Shown in pieces: positions 25,790 through 33,724 of a stretch of DNA of 64,000 nt. The notes under the pieces are model-generated. The model did no database searches. It saw only the letters and a program-made list of their open reading frames with translations, and was not told where the DNA came from. The DNA is from Spongiibacter marinus. Its GTDB lineage: Bacteria; Pseudomonadota; Gammaproteobacteria; Pseudomonadales; Spongiibacteraceae. The position numbers were made by a program, and so were the translations under genes. Positions within the stretch are counted from its first letter, which is position 1, and the number at the start of each line of letters is the position of its first letter. The DNA lies in contig NZ_JAFBBD010000007.1 in assembly GCF_016906995.1 (NCBI RefSeq), positions 62,001 through 126,000 on the forward strand. Reading direction: 5' to 3'.

Positions 25790-27088
25790 ATGATTAAACT
25801 GTTCTCGCTGCCGATACTTGGGCAAGGGACGGCAGACGTCGAGTCGCTCTCGTCCTACGTCCTGCGGCTGGCATATGAACACGGTGTCTCTGCTGGTACT
25901 TTGCTGTCCGGTATCTTCGAGGCATCAGGCCAGAGTGGGCGTACAGCCCGCCCTGGCCTTGGGGGCCGCACAGGGATTGAAACCCTTTCGCGAGTGAATG
26001 CCTTTTCTAAGCGATTGCGGGTCCAATTGTCTGAGGCTATGGGTCAGGATCTGTTCTGCTGGCCACTGCATTTTCTGGATAAACAGGTCTATCAGATCAG
26101 TACCGAGATTGGCGGATTCCGCTGGTGTCCGGAATGCTTTGCAGAGATGTCACAGGTGGGTGCACCGCGCTATATCAAACAGCTCTGGCACATGGCCGCA
26201 GTGATTCATTGCCCGTTGCACAGAACGCCTTTAGTCGGCACTTGCCCAAATTGTGGGAGTGAGCAAGTTTTCATGCACGTTGATACTTGCATTGGCTGGT
26301 GTGGGAAGTGTGGACATTCGTTGGCAGAAAGGGCGAAAACCCTGACTGCTGATGATATACAGCCATCATGGGCGTGCATGTCTCATGACCTGCTAGACGT
26401 ATTCTCGAAGGCTGCTCGGGCAGGCCAAAGCGAGACGAGCTTTGGCTCTTGCAAGATGTTTGTCGCTGACCTGTTGAATGAATTCACGGAGAGCATGAAA
26501 TCAGATGACAGCATGCCGCCTGATCTTAAGCTCTTGATGGCTGAGTATGCACGCAATCAACATAGGTTCTGGCGACTGATCACCGTGAGGCGATTGGCTT
26601 ACCTGCTGAATGTATCTCTCTATGACTTACTGTCTTCCAACTACCGGGCGATACAGTTGCCCTATAAACCTTCGACGCTAAAAGAGCTGCCTACTCAGAT
26701 CAAACCGCGTAAGAAAGTCGTCAGGAATCACAAGCAGGAATACCAAAAGATAGTAGCGATTATCGAAACGCAGCCGATCCCACCAAGCCTGAAGCGCCTG
26801 GCAAGGTTGGCAAACGTGTCGGTGGGTTACATGGAATACCGGTTTCCGAGCCTGGTGCGGCAAGTGGTTGAGAAATCGCAGGCTTACCAAAAGCGGGAAC
26901 AGTTGACCAGGCGCTACCGCGCCCAGGCTGCGGCACTCCAGTTCTTTATTGCGGAGCGCTATTCGGACCACACCCGGTCTCGCAAAGAGGCGTATCGGGT
27001 GCTAAAGGAGGAAACAGGACTACCCAAGTGGGTGCTGAAGAATGCCATTCAGACCGCATACGGGGTGATACAGGTGGGAGCCGGGTAA
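25790..27088 (+). CDS. tniQ: TniQ/TnsD-family target-site selection protein
   Basis: 432 residues. The TniQ domain begins at residue 1 (MIKLFSLPILGQGTADVESLSSYVLRLAYEHGVS). Zinc-binding pairs are WCPECF, HCPLHR with CPNC, and WCGKCG (about residues 118-180). The C-terminal half contains helix-turn-helix-like segments (LARLANVSVGYMEYRFPSLVRQV), and it is longer than a CRISPR-associated TniQ and shorter than Tn7 TnsD. With no cas genes in the element and the right end 24 bp from a tRNA-Ile2 gene, the likely job is recognising the 3' part of that tRNA gene. This is inferred from position. The ATG follows GAGGTGATG. Confidence 0.9.
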   Translation: MIKLFSLPILGQGTADVESLSSYVLRLAYEHGVSAGTLLSGIFEASGQSGRTARPGLGGRTGIETLSRVNAFSKRLRVQLSEAMGQDLFCWPLHFLDKQVYQISTEIGGFRWCPECFAEMSQVGAPRYIKQLWHMAAVIHCPLHRTPLVGTCPNCGSEQVFMHVDTCIGWCGKCGHSLAERAKTLTADDIQPSWACMSHDLLDVFSKAARAGQSETSFGSCKMFVADLLNEFTESMKSDDSMPPDLKLLMAEYARNQHRFWRLITVRRLAYLLNVSLYDLLSSNYRAIQLPYKPSTLKELPTQIKPRKKVVRNHKQEYQKIVAIIETQPIPPSLKRLARLANVSVGYMEYRFPSLVRQVVEKSQAYQKREQLTRRYRAQAAALQFFIAERYSDHTRSRKEAYRVLKEETGLPKWVLKNAIQTAYGVIQVGAG

Positions 27089-27192
27089 TCTACCAGTAGA
27101 TTCAGAGGGGAGGATGGATGCTCTTCTTGTTTTTTCTCCTCATTTGAGGTATAAAAACCAGAAGACTTAAGCTTCATCCCGGAGAAAGCTGA

Positions 27193-27816
27193 ATGAACGA
27201 CCAACTACACACTGAAGAAAATGCCCTGGATCGGTTATCCCAGCTGGGTATCCCGATGGCAGCGCTTACAGAGTCTGTATGGCAAGGTTACCTTTTACGA
27301 TCTCGCACAACGAGTAATCACCCAAGAATAGCCCGCGGGTTCTTTATGTGGGCAGAAGCCGTAGCCGTGTTGAGAGAACAGCTTATCCCCCATGGTTGGG
27401 TCAAAGAGGATAAAGGCAACTACGAACTATCGGTAAACCAGAAAGCAGGTTTGGCCATCGTCGTTACTACTGGCGATGAAGCAACCGGCATGATCGGGGC
27501 GACGCCTTCAAATAAGTGCCCTAAGGGTGTGAACACGGCTGAAGCCGTTGAAACGAACAATCAGCTGGACATGTTCAGTGAGCTATTACCTGCAATTGAA
27601 GAAGTTCAAGGCCTTACAACCTGGGTATTGCTGATGCATTTAGCTACTGATGAAGTGCGTTGCGAGCTCTCCCTGCCATCCAGCATTTCCAACGGCAAAA
27701 TCAATGGCTGGAAAGAGCGCATTATTTTACCGAGCATGCCGTTGGATGATGATTCAATCGAAATTCAAGCACCTGATTTGCCGGATATAGAAGTACCTAT
27801 CAAGAAGAAGGCATAA
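27193..27816 (+). CDS. Unknown cargo protein paired with XRE-ImmA/IrrE peptidase
   Basis: 207 soluble residues, no recognised domain. The N-terminal 80 residues are helical (ALDRLSQLGIPMAALTESVWQGYLLRSRTTSNHPRIARGFFMWAEAVAVLREQL is the best conserved-looking stretch, here only outlined). The middle (LAIVVTTGDEATGMIG) contains a GD-rich beta segment followed by KCPKG, and the C-terminal part is a beta-rich domain with ELSLPSSISNGKINGWKERIIL. GGAGAAAG precedes the ATG. The stop codon is one base from the start of the XRE-ImmA gene, so the two are translationally coupled, which suggests a protein that the peptidase controls or cleaves. I recall similar pairs in other mobile elements but cannot name them. 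Confidence 0.75.
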   Translation: MNDQLHTEENALDRLSQLGIPMAALTESVWQGYLLRSRTTSNHPRIARGFFMWAEAVAVLREQLIPHGWVKEDKGNYELSVNQKAGLAIVVTTGDEATGMIGATPSNKCPKGVNTAEAVETNNQLDMFSELLPAIEEVQGLTTWVLLMHLATDEVRCELSLPSSISNGKINGWKERIILPSMPLDDDSIEIQAPDLPDIEVPIKKKA

Positions 27817-27817
27817 C

Positions 27818-28981
27818 ATGTTTAACAATACTCGTTTTGCTCTCGCGCGAAAGCGCCGAGGGCTAACAAAGCGGGCATTGGCGAAAGAAGTGGGTGTAAC
27901 AGATCGGTCGATTACTGCTTATGAGAGCGGTCAAACCGTGCCTGAAAGCCAGACTATTGAAAAGATCGCGAACGCACTTCGTTTTCCGGTCGAATTTTTC
28001 TTTGCTGATGACGTAGAAGAGCTACCTGTTGAGGTGGCTAGCTTTCGTGCGCTTACCAAAATGACTGCTGCCCAAAGAGACATTGCGCTTTCTGCGGGAT
28101 CTGTTGCGTTACTTTTGAACCAATGGATTGAGAACAAGTTTGATTTGCCTGTGCCGGATTTTCCAGAGGATTACAGAATCTCTTTGGATGAAAGGGCAAA
28201 AAAGGATAAAGGTCAGCAATCGTCTGAAGGAGACCAATACCCAAGCGGGGGGCATGGCAATGACCCGGAAGCGGCCGCTGAAATGCTCCGCCGCTACTGG
28301 GATTTAGGTGAACTTCCAATCAAAAACATGATCGCACTGCTTGAAGCTAAGGGTGTGCGTGTCTTCTCGCTATCTGTTGATGCCAGAGAAGTTGACGCCT
28401 TTTCCATGTGGTATGGCGACATTCCTTTTGTGTTTCTCAACACCAAGAAAACAGCAGAACGTTGCCGTTTTGATGCGGCACATGAACTCGGCCATTTAGT
28501 TATGCATCGTCACGGTGCTCCCCAAGGGCAAGAAGCTGAGAAAGAGGCTAATGCCTTCGCGTCGGCCTTTTTAATGCCGCGCAGGAGTGTTCTGGCAAAT
28601 GCGCCGAGATCGGCGACTTTAAAAAGTCTCGTCTCTCATAAAAAATACTGGAATGTTTCTGCCGCCGCGCTTAACTATCGGCTTCATTCTCTCAACCTGA
28701 CAACCGACTGGACCTATCGAACGCTATGTATTGATCTAGCCAAACTAGGGCGGGATCATGAGCCGGAGCCGTCACCTTTTGAGACTTCGCAAGTGCTCAA
28801 AAAGGTATTTGCTAGCTTGCGAGAGGACGGTATTTCCAAAGCCGATGTTGCGAGAGAACTGCTCATCCAGCCGGAGGAGCTGGACGAGCTTACTTTTGGT
28901 TTGATGTTGAACGTCTTGAGCGGAAGATCACACAGTAATATCTCTCAAAATAAGCGACCAAGTTTAAAGCTGGTGACTTAG
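27818..28981 (+). CDS. XRE helix-turn-helix fused to ImmA/IrrE metallopeptidase
   Basis: 387 residues. The N-terminal helix-turn-helix (about 5-58: ALARKRRGLTKRALAKEVGVTDRSITAYESGQTVP) is followed by a linker and an ImmA/IrrE zinc peptidase domain with H222-E-L-G-H226 in AAHELGHLVMHRH and the downstream Glu in KEANAFASAFLMP. In phage and ICE systems such proteins cleave a repressor after DNA damage, and others act as antitoxins. The coupled upstream unknown gene could be substrate or toxin. The gene converges with the RT-nitrilase gene, with 16 bases between the stop codons. Confidence 0.88.
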   Translation: MFNNTRFALARKRRGLTKRALAKEVGVTDRSITAYESGQTVPESQTIEKIANALRFPVEFFFADDVEELPVEVASFRALTKMTAAQRDIALSAGSVALLLNQWIENKFDLPVPDFPEDYRISLDERAKKDKGQQSSEGDQYPSGGHGNDPEAAAEMLRRYWDLGELPIKNMIALLEAKGVRVFSLSVDAREVDAFSMWYGDIPFVFLNTKKTAERCRFDAAHELGHLVMHRHGAPQGQEAEKEANAFASAFLMPRRSVLANAPRSATLKSLVSHKKYWNVSAAALNYRLHSLNLTTDWTYRTLCIDLAKLGRDHEPEPSPFETSQVLKKVFASLREDGISKADVARELLIQPEELDELTFGLMLNVLSGRSHSNISQNKRPSLKLVT

Positions 28982-28997
28982 CCTCAGAAGAATCTTA

Positions 28998-31900
28998 CTA
29001 CTTGGGCGGCAGCTTTCGCCTGTCGCCCAATATTCTAAATCCTTCGGGCACTGGTTTAAATTTGTCGCCTTCTTCTGGCCAGCGTTTAGCGCGACTTTGA
29101 AATCCTCTGAGTGCTGCAATATCCAAGGTCGCAGCAACCACGAAGTCATTGTCCCCACCTCTAAGTCTGGCAATATCCCGCAGGAAGCTCTCTTTGGCAG
29201 GTGATCGAACGCGGCTATCGCCATACTTTCGGTTGTTTACCAATATGGTGTAAGCATGAACATCCAGTGCAGCGGATTCGATCAGGGATGCGAAAGTATC
29301 CAGATCCCTGTTCCAACTGAGCACCATAAGGGCATCAACTGCACCCTGGAAACGAATTCGTGCCTTGCTGTTTTGCAGTTCTGAGCAAACCATGACACTA
29401 AAGTTAACGCCGTTATGAATATAAATTGGCTTCGGTGATTTTTTAGAAAGATCCCACTCCTTGCCAAATTTCACCGTGAGGTCTTTGTCTTCGCCAACGG
29501 CTGGCTCAAGCTTGGGTTGCCATATTTTTACAAAGGTTGGATAGCCGAGTCGGTTATCTGCCAAAACCAAGGCGGCCTCACTCAAAATCTTGTTTCCTCC
29601 GCTATGCCGATATTCCGTTCCTGCAATTAAACTAATACCCGCCGCACTAAGTCTGGCGGCAATGCTATTCAGCCAGCGCAACGGAATTGAAAGCTCTGGG
29701 AAAAGGACGTAATCCGGCCTCGGATTCAGCTTTAATACATCGTTAACCAATTTGGATATTTTCTGGTAACGCTTGCGGCTTAAATTCGGTTTATTGCATG
29801 CGGTAGCCGCCCAATCGCTGTCTTCGGTACGCAGGTTGGTTAATGCAACCACCACCTTGTCTTTACTGTCAGTGCCAATTTTCAGATACTTTTTGCGTCG
29901 CTTTGCTTTCTTCTCGTTGGCGTCTTGTTCCGCTGCAAGAAGAGTGGGTTTTATCCAAACGCCACGCAAAACTTGAGTATATTTAGCCCATGTTACTGCT
30001 GGGCTGAAGCCTGGAGTTTTGCCTGAAGCGGAAGGCAAGCCAACACATTCGGGGGCTAGTTCCGATATTTCAGCCGGAGATAGAGGTCGAGTGGGGAAAA
30101 GATAAGGCAGGTAGCTGTCATTTTTCTTCTGCCCTCTGGTTACCTTGCCTAATCTGGTTTTGCGTGTAGAGTTGATAAACCGTTCAAATATCTCCACGTC
30201 GAGAAGCTCGGCGTTGCCGAGCAACTTCAGAATTTGCTTCTCTTTCTTAGTATCACGTTTACCAACCAGCTTCTCAGCAGACTGGCTATTCAAAATGTAC
30301 TTATAAGCCTCTTTCGCAAGATCTGCTGACGCAACAAGCGGTGCTTTATTTTCGAAATCAGCCACATCAAAGCGCAAATCCAGCAGCGTCTCAAAATCAG
30401 TTAGAGTTGCCACAATTTGATTCAGAAAGAGATCTGCTAAGCGCTTCTTCTTGCTTGAACGTTCTCCCAGAAATAGTTTGCTGGGATCATGGTAGCGAGT
30501 GGCTGCATCAATAAACAGCCAAGTTAAAGTACCTTTGATATAACCCCAAAGGTCTTTTAATACTTTAGCATCGCATCCGTTAATACGAACCGTTTTTCCT
30601 CTGCCGACCTCAGAAGCTAAGGTATCGATCGCTCGATAGGACTTCACTGCTATTTGCTCAGCCTGCTCCCATTCATTCATGCTGATTGCAAAGCCGAGTA
30701 GTCTTGGTAAGTAGTTAAAATGTGCAAAGAGATTGTCTGCCCGCAATATATGGTTATGGGCAAACTGATAAAATTCCTCGCGCTGCTCCTTCCATTGATT
30801 TGGTGGCAGATCCCGAGCCAGGGTTTCAACATGACGCAGCTGTAGTGACCATCCTAGCCGACGAATAGTCAAGCCATCGGCCCGACGCAATGTATCTGCA
30901 TTTTCGCCCACGTTTCCCGCAGCAGAGAGCACCTTGGCTGCCGTCGAGTGCTCTAATTGATCTGGCGACGGCATTAGACGGTGCTCGCTGGAAAGTTCGT
31001 ATATCTCCTTTTCGATGCTGTCCAGTAGGTCAAGGCCTGCGCGCCCTTGTAATACAAATAACTTTTGCTTGTCAGACTGAAGCGATATTCTGGTCTCGCC
31101 TTGGATATCAGATCCCTGATTAATCTCCCAAACCTTATCGCTCTTGGCGTTCTGTGAAATGTAGTTTTCGCCCATTCTGAACTGAACCATGTTCATCAGA
31201 TCTAGGCTATTGGTGATCGTGCCCGTATCACGCAGTACCAAGAACATATCATCTACATAGCGGCCATAGTGAATCGGCGCTAGTTTTTCCAGAACAAGCT
31301 TGTCCCACCTGTGAAGTAAAGCATTGGAAATAACACGGCTGCACGTCAGGCCGATCACCAATCCTCCGTTTATCTTAGCTTTCTTGCCCCCAACGGATTG
31401 GCCGAATTTTTCTGCACCTTCAGCCCAGCCGCATAGAAAACTTGCGAGTTGTTCGGTAAAGGCCTTCTCTTCAACTGTCAGCTCCAGATCAAGTGCTTCA
31501 AGTAACGCTGTACCAGAAATCGCCATCGGGTCAATAAAGTGGTAGTAGCTCTTCAAGTCGAGAGAAACCGCAATTACGTCGCGATCCTTTTCCAGCTCAT
31601 CACGAATGGCTTTTAATCCATCGCTTCGCCACTTTTGATAGGGCTGAAAATAGGGTACAAACGAGCCAATGGAGCTAATATGGAATGGCTTATCATCGTT
31701 CTCTGCGAATAGTTCATCGTTTCGGATGCGCTTTAGCCGGGCGCCATAGCAGCTATCATCGAGCTTGGCATCAAACTTGTGGCCAACCATGTTGATCCAC
31801 AAGGCTGAAATGATATGAGTATCGACCGGAAAGTCACCCACAATCCGGAATTCAGGCGTTACATCGTAATTTTTGAATAGGCTTTCGACTGCCCGTTCAG

Positions 31901-32201
31901 GTTTGGAGAAATGTACATGACCATTTTCACTGCGATCTGGCTTTCTATCAGTTGATAGTTTCTTTGGTAGTAATCGAAAATCTCCAAGCAACTCTTCGTC
32001 GTCTTCAAAGCCTGAGTTGTTCTTCAATCGGTCTAGCAGGCCATTTAGGTTTGCCAGCAAGTCTTGTTCGTATTCTGCAAACTTAATCGCGGTGGGGAAG
32101 GTGTTTTCGAAAAAACAGTCGGCTTTGGCTTTTCGGTATGCGACGAGCAGATCTTCAATTCCGATCGAATGCCAACCATCGAATACTGCTTTATAAGGCA
32201 T
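28998..32201 (-). CDS. Reverse transcriptase-nitrilase fusion, DRT type 1-like anti-phage protein
   Basis: 1067 residues from the ATG at 32201, which has GGGGAA 8 bases upstream; a longer frame to 32231 overlaps poor sequence. An RT domain of the UG group occupies about 100-400, with catalytic YVDD at residues 315-318 and the DLKSYYHFID motif upstream. A helical middle follows. The C-terminal nitrilase domain holds the Glu-Lys-Cys triad: E836 (LFPELSIP), K897 (WQPKLEPA) and C939 (MVCSELQN). RT plus nitrilase on one chain is the hallmark of defence-associated RT type 1 (UG1), shown elsewhere to block phage. UG5-type RTs also carry nitrilase domains, so the exact class needs a tree. It is the last gene of the defence operon, 55 bases after kwaB. 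Confidence 0.87.
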   Translation of the reverse strand: MPYKAVFDGWHSIGIEDLLVAYRKAKADCFFENTFPTAIKFAEYEQDLLANLNGLLDRLKNNSGFEDDEELLGDFRLLPKKLSTDRKPDRSENGHVHFSKPERAVESLFKNYDVTPEFRIVGDFPVDTHIISALWINMVGHKFDAKLDDSCYGARLKRIRNDELFAENDDKPFHISSIGSFVPYFQPYQKWRSDGLKAIRDELEKDRDVIAVSLDLKSYYHFIDPMAISGTALLEALDLELTVEEKAFTEQLASFLCGWAEGAEKFGQSVGGKKAKINGGLVIGLTCSRVISNALLHRWDKLVLEKLAPIHYGRYVDDMFLVLRDTGTITNSLDLMNMVQFRMGENYISQNAKSDKVWEINQGSDIQGETRISLQSDKQKLFVLQGRAGLDLLDSIEKEIYELSSEHRLMPSPDQLEHSTAAKVLSAAGNVGENADTLRRADGLTIRRLGWSLQLRHVETLARDLPPNQWKEQREEFYQFAHNHILRADNLFAHFNYLPRLLGFAISMNEWEQAEQIAVKSYRAIDTLASEVGRGKTVRINGCDAKVLKDLWGYIKGTLTWLFIDAATRYHDPSKLFLGERSSKKKRLADLFLNQIVATLTDFETLLDLRFDVADFENKAPLVASADLAKEAYKYILNSQSAEKLVGKRDTKKEKQILKLLGNAELLDVEIFERFINSTRKTRLGKVTRGQKKNDSYLPYLFPTRPLSPAEISELAPECVGLPSASGKTPGFSPAVTWAKYTQVLRGVWIKPTLLAAEQDANEKKAKRRKKYLKIGTDSKDKVVVALTNLRTEDSDWAATACNKPNLSRKRYQKISKLVNDVLKLNPRPDYVLFPELSIPLRWLNSIAARLSAAGISLIAGTEYRHSGGNKILSEAALVLADNRLGYPTFVKIWQPKLEPAVGEDKDLTVKFGKEWDLSKKSPKPIYIHNGVNFSVMVCSELQNSKARIRFQGAVDALMVLSWNRDLDTFASLIESAALDVHAYTILVNNRKYGDSRVRSPAKESFLRDIARLRGGDNDFVVAATLDIAALRGFQSRAKRWPEEGDKFKPVPEGFRILGDRRKLPPK

Positions 32202-32256
32202 TGTTGTTCTTCCCCAATCAGAAACTCTCAAGGAGTCGGCGTCTTGCGCTTAAGTA

Positions 32257-33174
32257 TCAAAGATACTGTTTCGAGTTTGTCAGGCACTTCCTTTTCGTCA
32301 ACGGAGCAGTGACGTAATCCTCGTCTAGAAACCTAATCAGCTCCTTAAATTGCTTCTTATCGCTTGGTATCAGAAGCTTACCGTCGTCAGTTACTTTAAT
32401 ACTTATATGATGCTCTTCTGGAAGCTCTGCATTGAAGTTATTGGCGACAGTTTGAATATCGGTGACGGTTATATCTTTTAGAACTTCATTTTTCTGAAGT
32501 AAGGCGATCTTCTTGCGGATGATGGAATCAGCGTGGTCTTTAAAGCTTGCTTCGTCCTCAAAGGCGAACAGCTCGGTATCGGCAAAGGCGTCTAGGTCAG
32601 TATCGGTGGCTTCACGGTAATAGTCGGCCAAGTCTAGAAAGCGTTTGGTGTTGTGGTAGGAAGTGAAATGCAAAGTGCTATTACTGAAACTGGCAGTGAG
32701 CTTGTCTTGCAGTATCAGGCCGGGCTCTTCAAGGCGTTTGTAGGTATCTCCGGCATGAATGGGAAGTCCAACCAACGTCCAGCGATTAGAAAGCAGTTTT
32801 CCCGCATCAAAAACCTGAAAGTTGACAGTTTTGTTTACGGCTGTCCATGTACCGCTAAACAAAGCTTTTATTCTGTGCGTCTCGGTATCAAGGTTTAAAA
32901 CAGGGCTGGTCAGTGGATTACTAATGGCTTGCCCAATTTCGGGAGGTAGTGGGTAGTTAGAAATGGTGAATATTTCACCTTCATCGACATTGTAGCTGCC
33001 GGTAAACTCAATCGGCTGTTTGTCGCTCAAAAGCGCAGCTTGTTGCCCTGCGAACAATTGCATTAGTTCGGCGCTGAGTGGTGCTGTCAGTGGGATGCGA
33101 CGGATGGGAGTGTTGTTGTCATCGACCATTGCAAAGAGGTTGGTTGGGTTATTGCTATTTGGCATGATTGGCAT
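32257..33174 (-). CDS. kwaB: Kiwa defence protein KwaB (DUF4868)
   Basis: 305 soluble residues. The C-terminal block (DGKLLIPSDKKQFKELIRFL, then EDYVTAP...YLTN-like SKQYL end) and the length match DUF4868, the domain that defines KwaB. The central LDLADYYREATDTDLDAF segment is acidic. KwaB is reported to bind DNA and act with membrane KwaA against phage. Its start overlaps the kwaA stop by 20 bases, as expected for a coupled pair. A small hairpin, AGTATC-AAA-GATACT (32254-32268), spans the stop codon ahead of the RT gene. The start at 33174 is favoured; ATG 33165 is possible. Confidence 0.82.
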   Translation of the reverse strand: MPIMPNSNNPTNLFAMVDDNNTPIRRIPLTAPLSAELMQLFAGQQAALLSDKQPIEFTGSYNVDEGEIFTISNYPLPPEIGQAISNPLTSPVLNLDTETHRIKALFSGTWTAVNKTVNFQVFDAGKLLSNRWTLVGLPIHAGDTYKRLEEPGLILQDKLTASFSNSTLHFTSYHNTKRFLDLADYYREATDTDLDAFADTELFAFEDEASFKDHADSIIRKKIALLQKNEVLKDITVTDIQTVANNFNAELPEEHHISIKVTDDGKLLIPSDKKQFKELIRFLDEDYVTAPLTKRKCLTNSKQYL

Positions 33175-33724
33175 CCAGGATCATGTATTCAGTCAGTTGC
33201 ACCACCTGCGAAACATTCTTGCAGTCAGTAATGTTCTGGCGAGTGATCAGCACATAGGTGATATCGCCGTCAATTGTTACCTCATAAAAGTGGTAACCAA
33301 AAAATCCCAGCAAGGGATTGAAATGGTAGGCGTGGGAGTTGTACACAATAAAAAAGAAGATCACCGCGATAAACACCAGCACCGGAACACTGATGGTGTT
33401 TTGGCTCTGGTTGATTAGCGGCAGCAGGTAGACCAGAAGAAATCCGACAATCTCTTTATCCACGGTCTTCACGGCCTTAATTTTGACAGGTAAGCGCTCC
33501 AGGCCATGTTGCGATGCTGCCAGCCAAACCAGCGCAAAGCACAGTACGCTCAGTATCAATGCAGCAAGCAAATAGCTGCCTCCAGCCATCCAATGGGCGA
33601 CAACATTATCTGACCACGGCAGCGTGGATTTCCACGCATTGCTAAGCTCAACAAACCACAGAGTGAGAAAAATCGGCGCTAAAGAGGTGGAAACTAACGC
33701 TAGTTTGGCTGCTTTATTAAGCAT
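33155..33724 (-). CDS. kwaA: Kiwa defence protein KwaA, membrane subunit
   Basis: 189 residues with four hydrophobic segments (about 8-25, 47-69, 91-106 and 111-128) followed by a short cytoplasmic beta-rich tail (YEVTIDGDITYVLITRQNI). This plan and the position in front of kwaB match KwaA, the membrane sensor of Kiwa. The start codon lies inside the last codons of the HsdM-HsdS gene (8-bp overlap), which ties Kiwa translationally to the restriction-modification genes. The family call relies on topology and the kwaB neighbour more than on sequence motifs. Confidence 0.78.
   Translation of the reverse strand: MLNKAAKLALVSTSLAPIFLTLWFVELSNAWKSTLPWSDNVVAHWMAGGSYLLAALILSVLCFALVWLAASQHGLERLPVKIKAVKTVDKEIVGFLLVYLLPLINQSQNTISVPVLVFIAVIFFFIVYNSHAYHFNPLLGFFGYHFYEVTIDGDITYVLITRQNITDCKNVSQVVQLTEYMILDANHAK

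Noticed and set aside
28998-32201. Reverse transcriptase as a retron or group II intron protein
   Set aside because: The gene encodes over 1000 residues with a C-terminal nitrilase triad and no maturase/X or HNH domain. No msr/msd-like inverted repeats were seen beside it.
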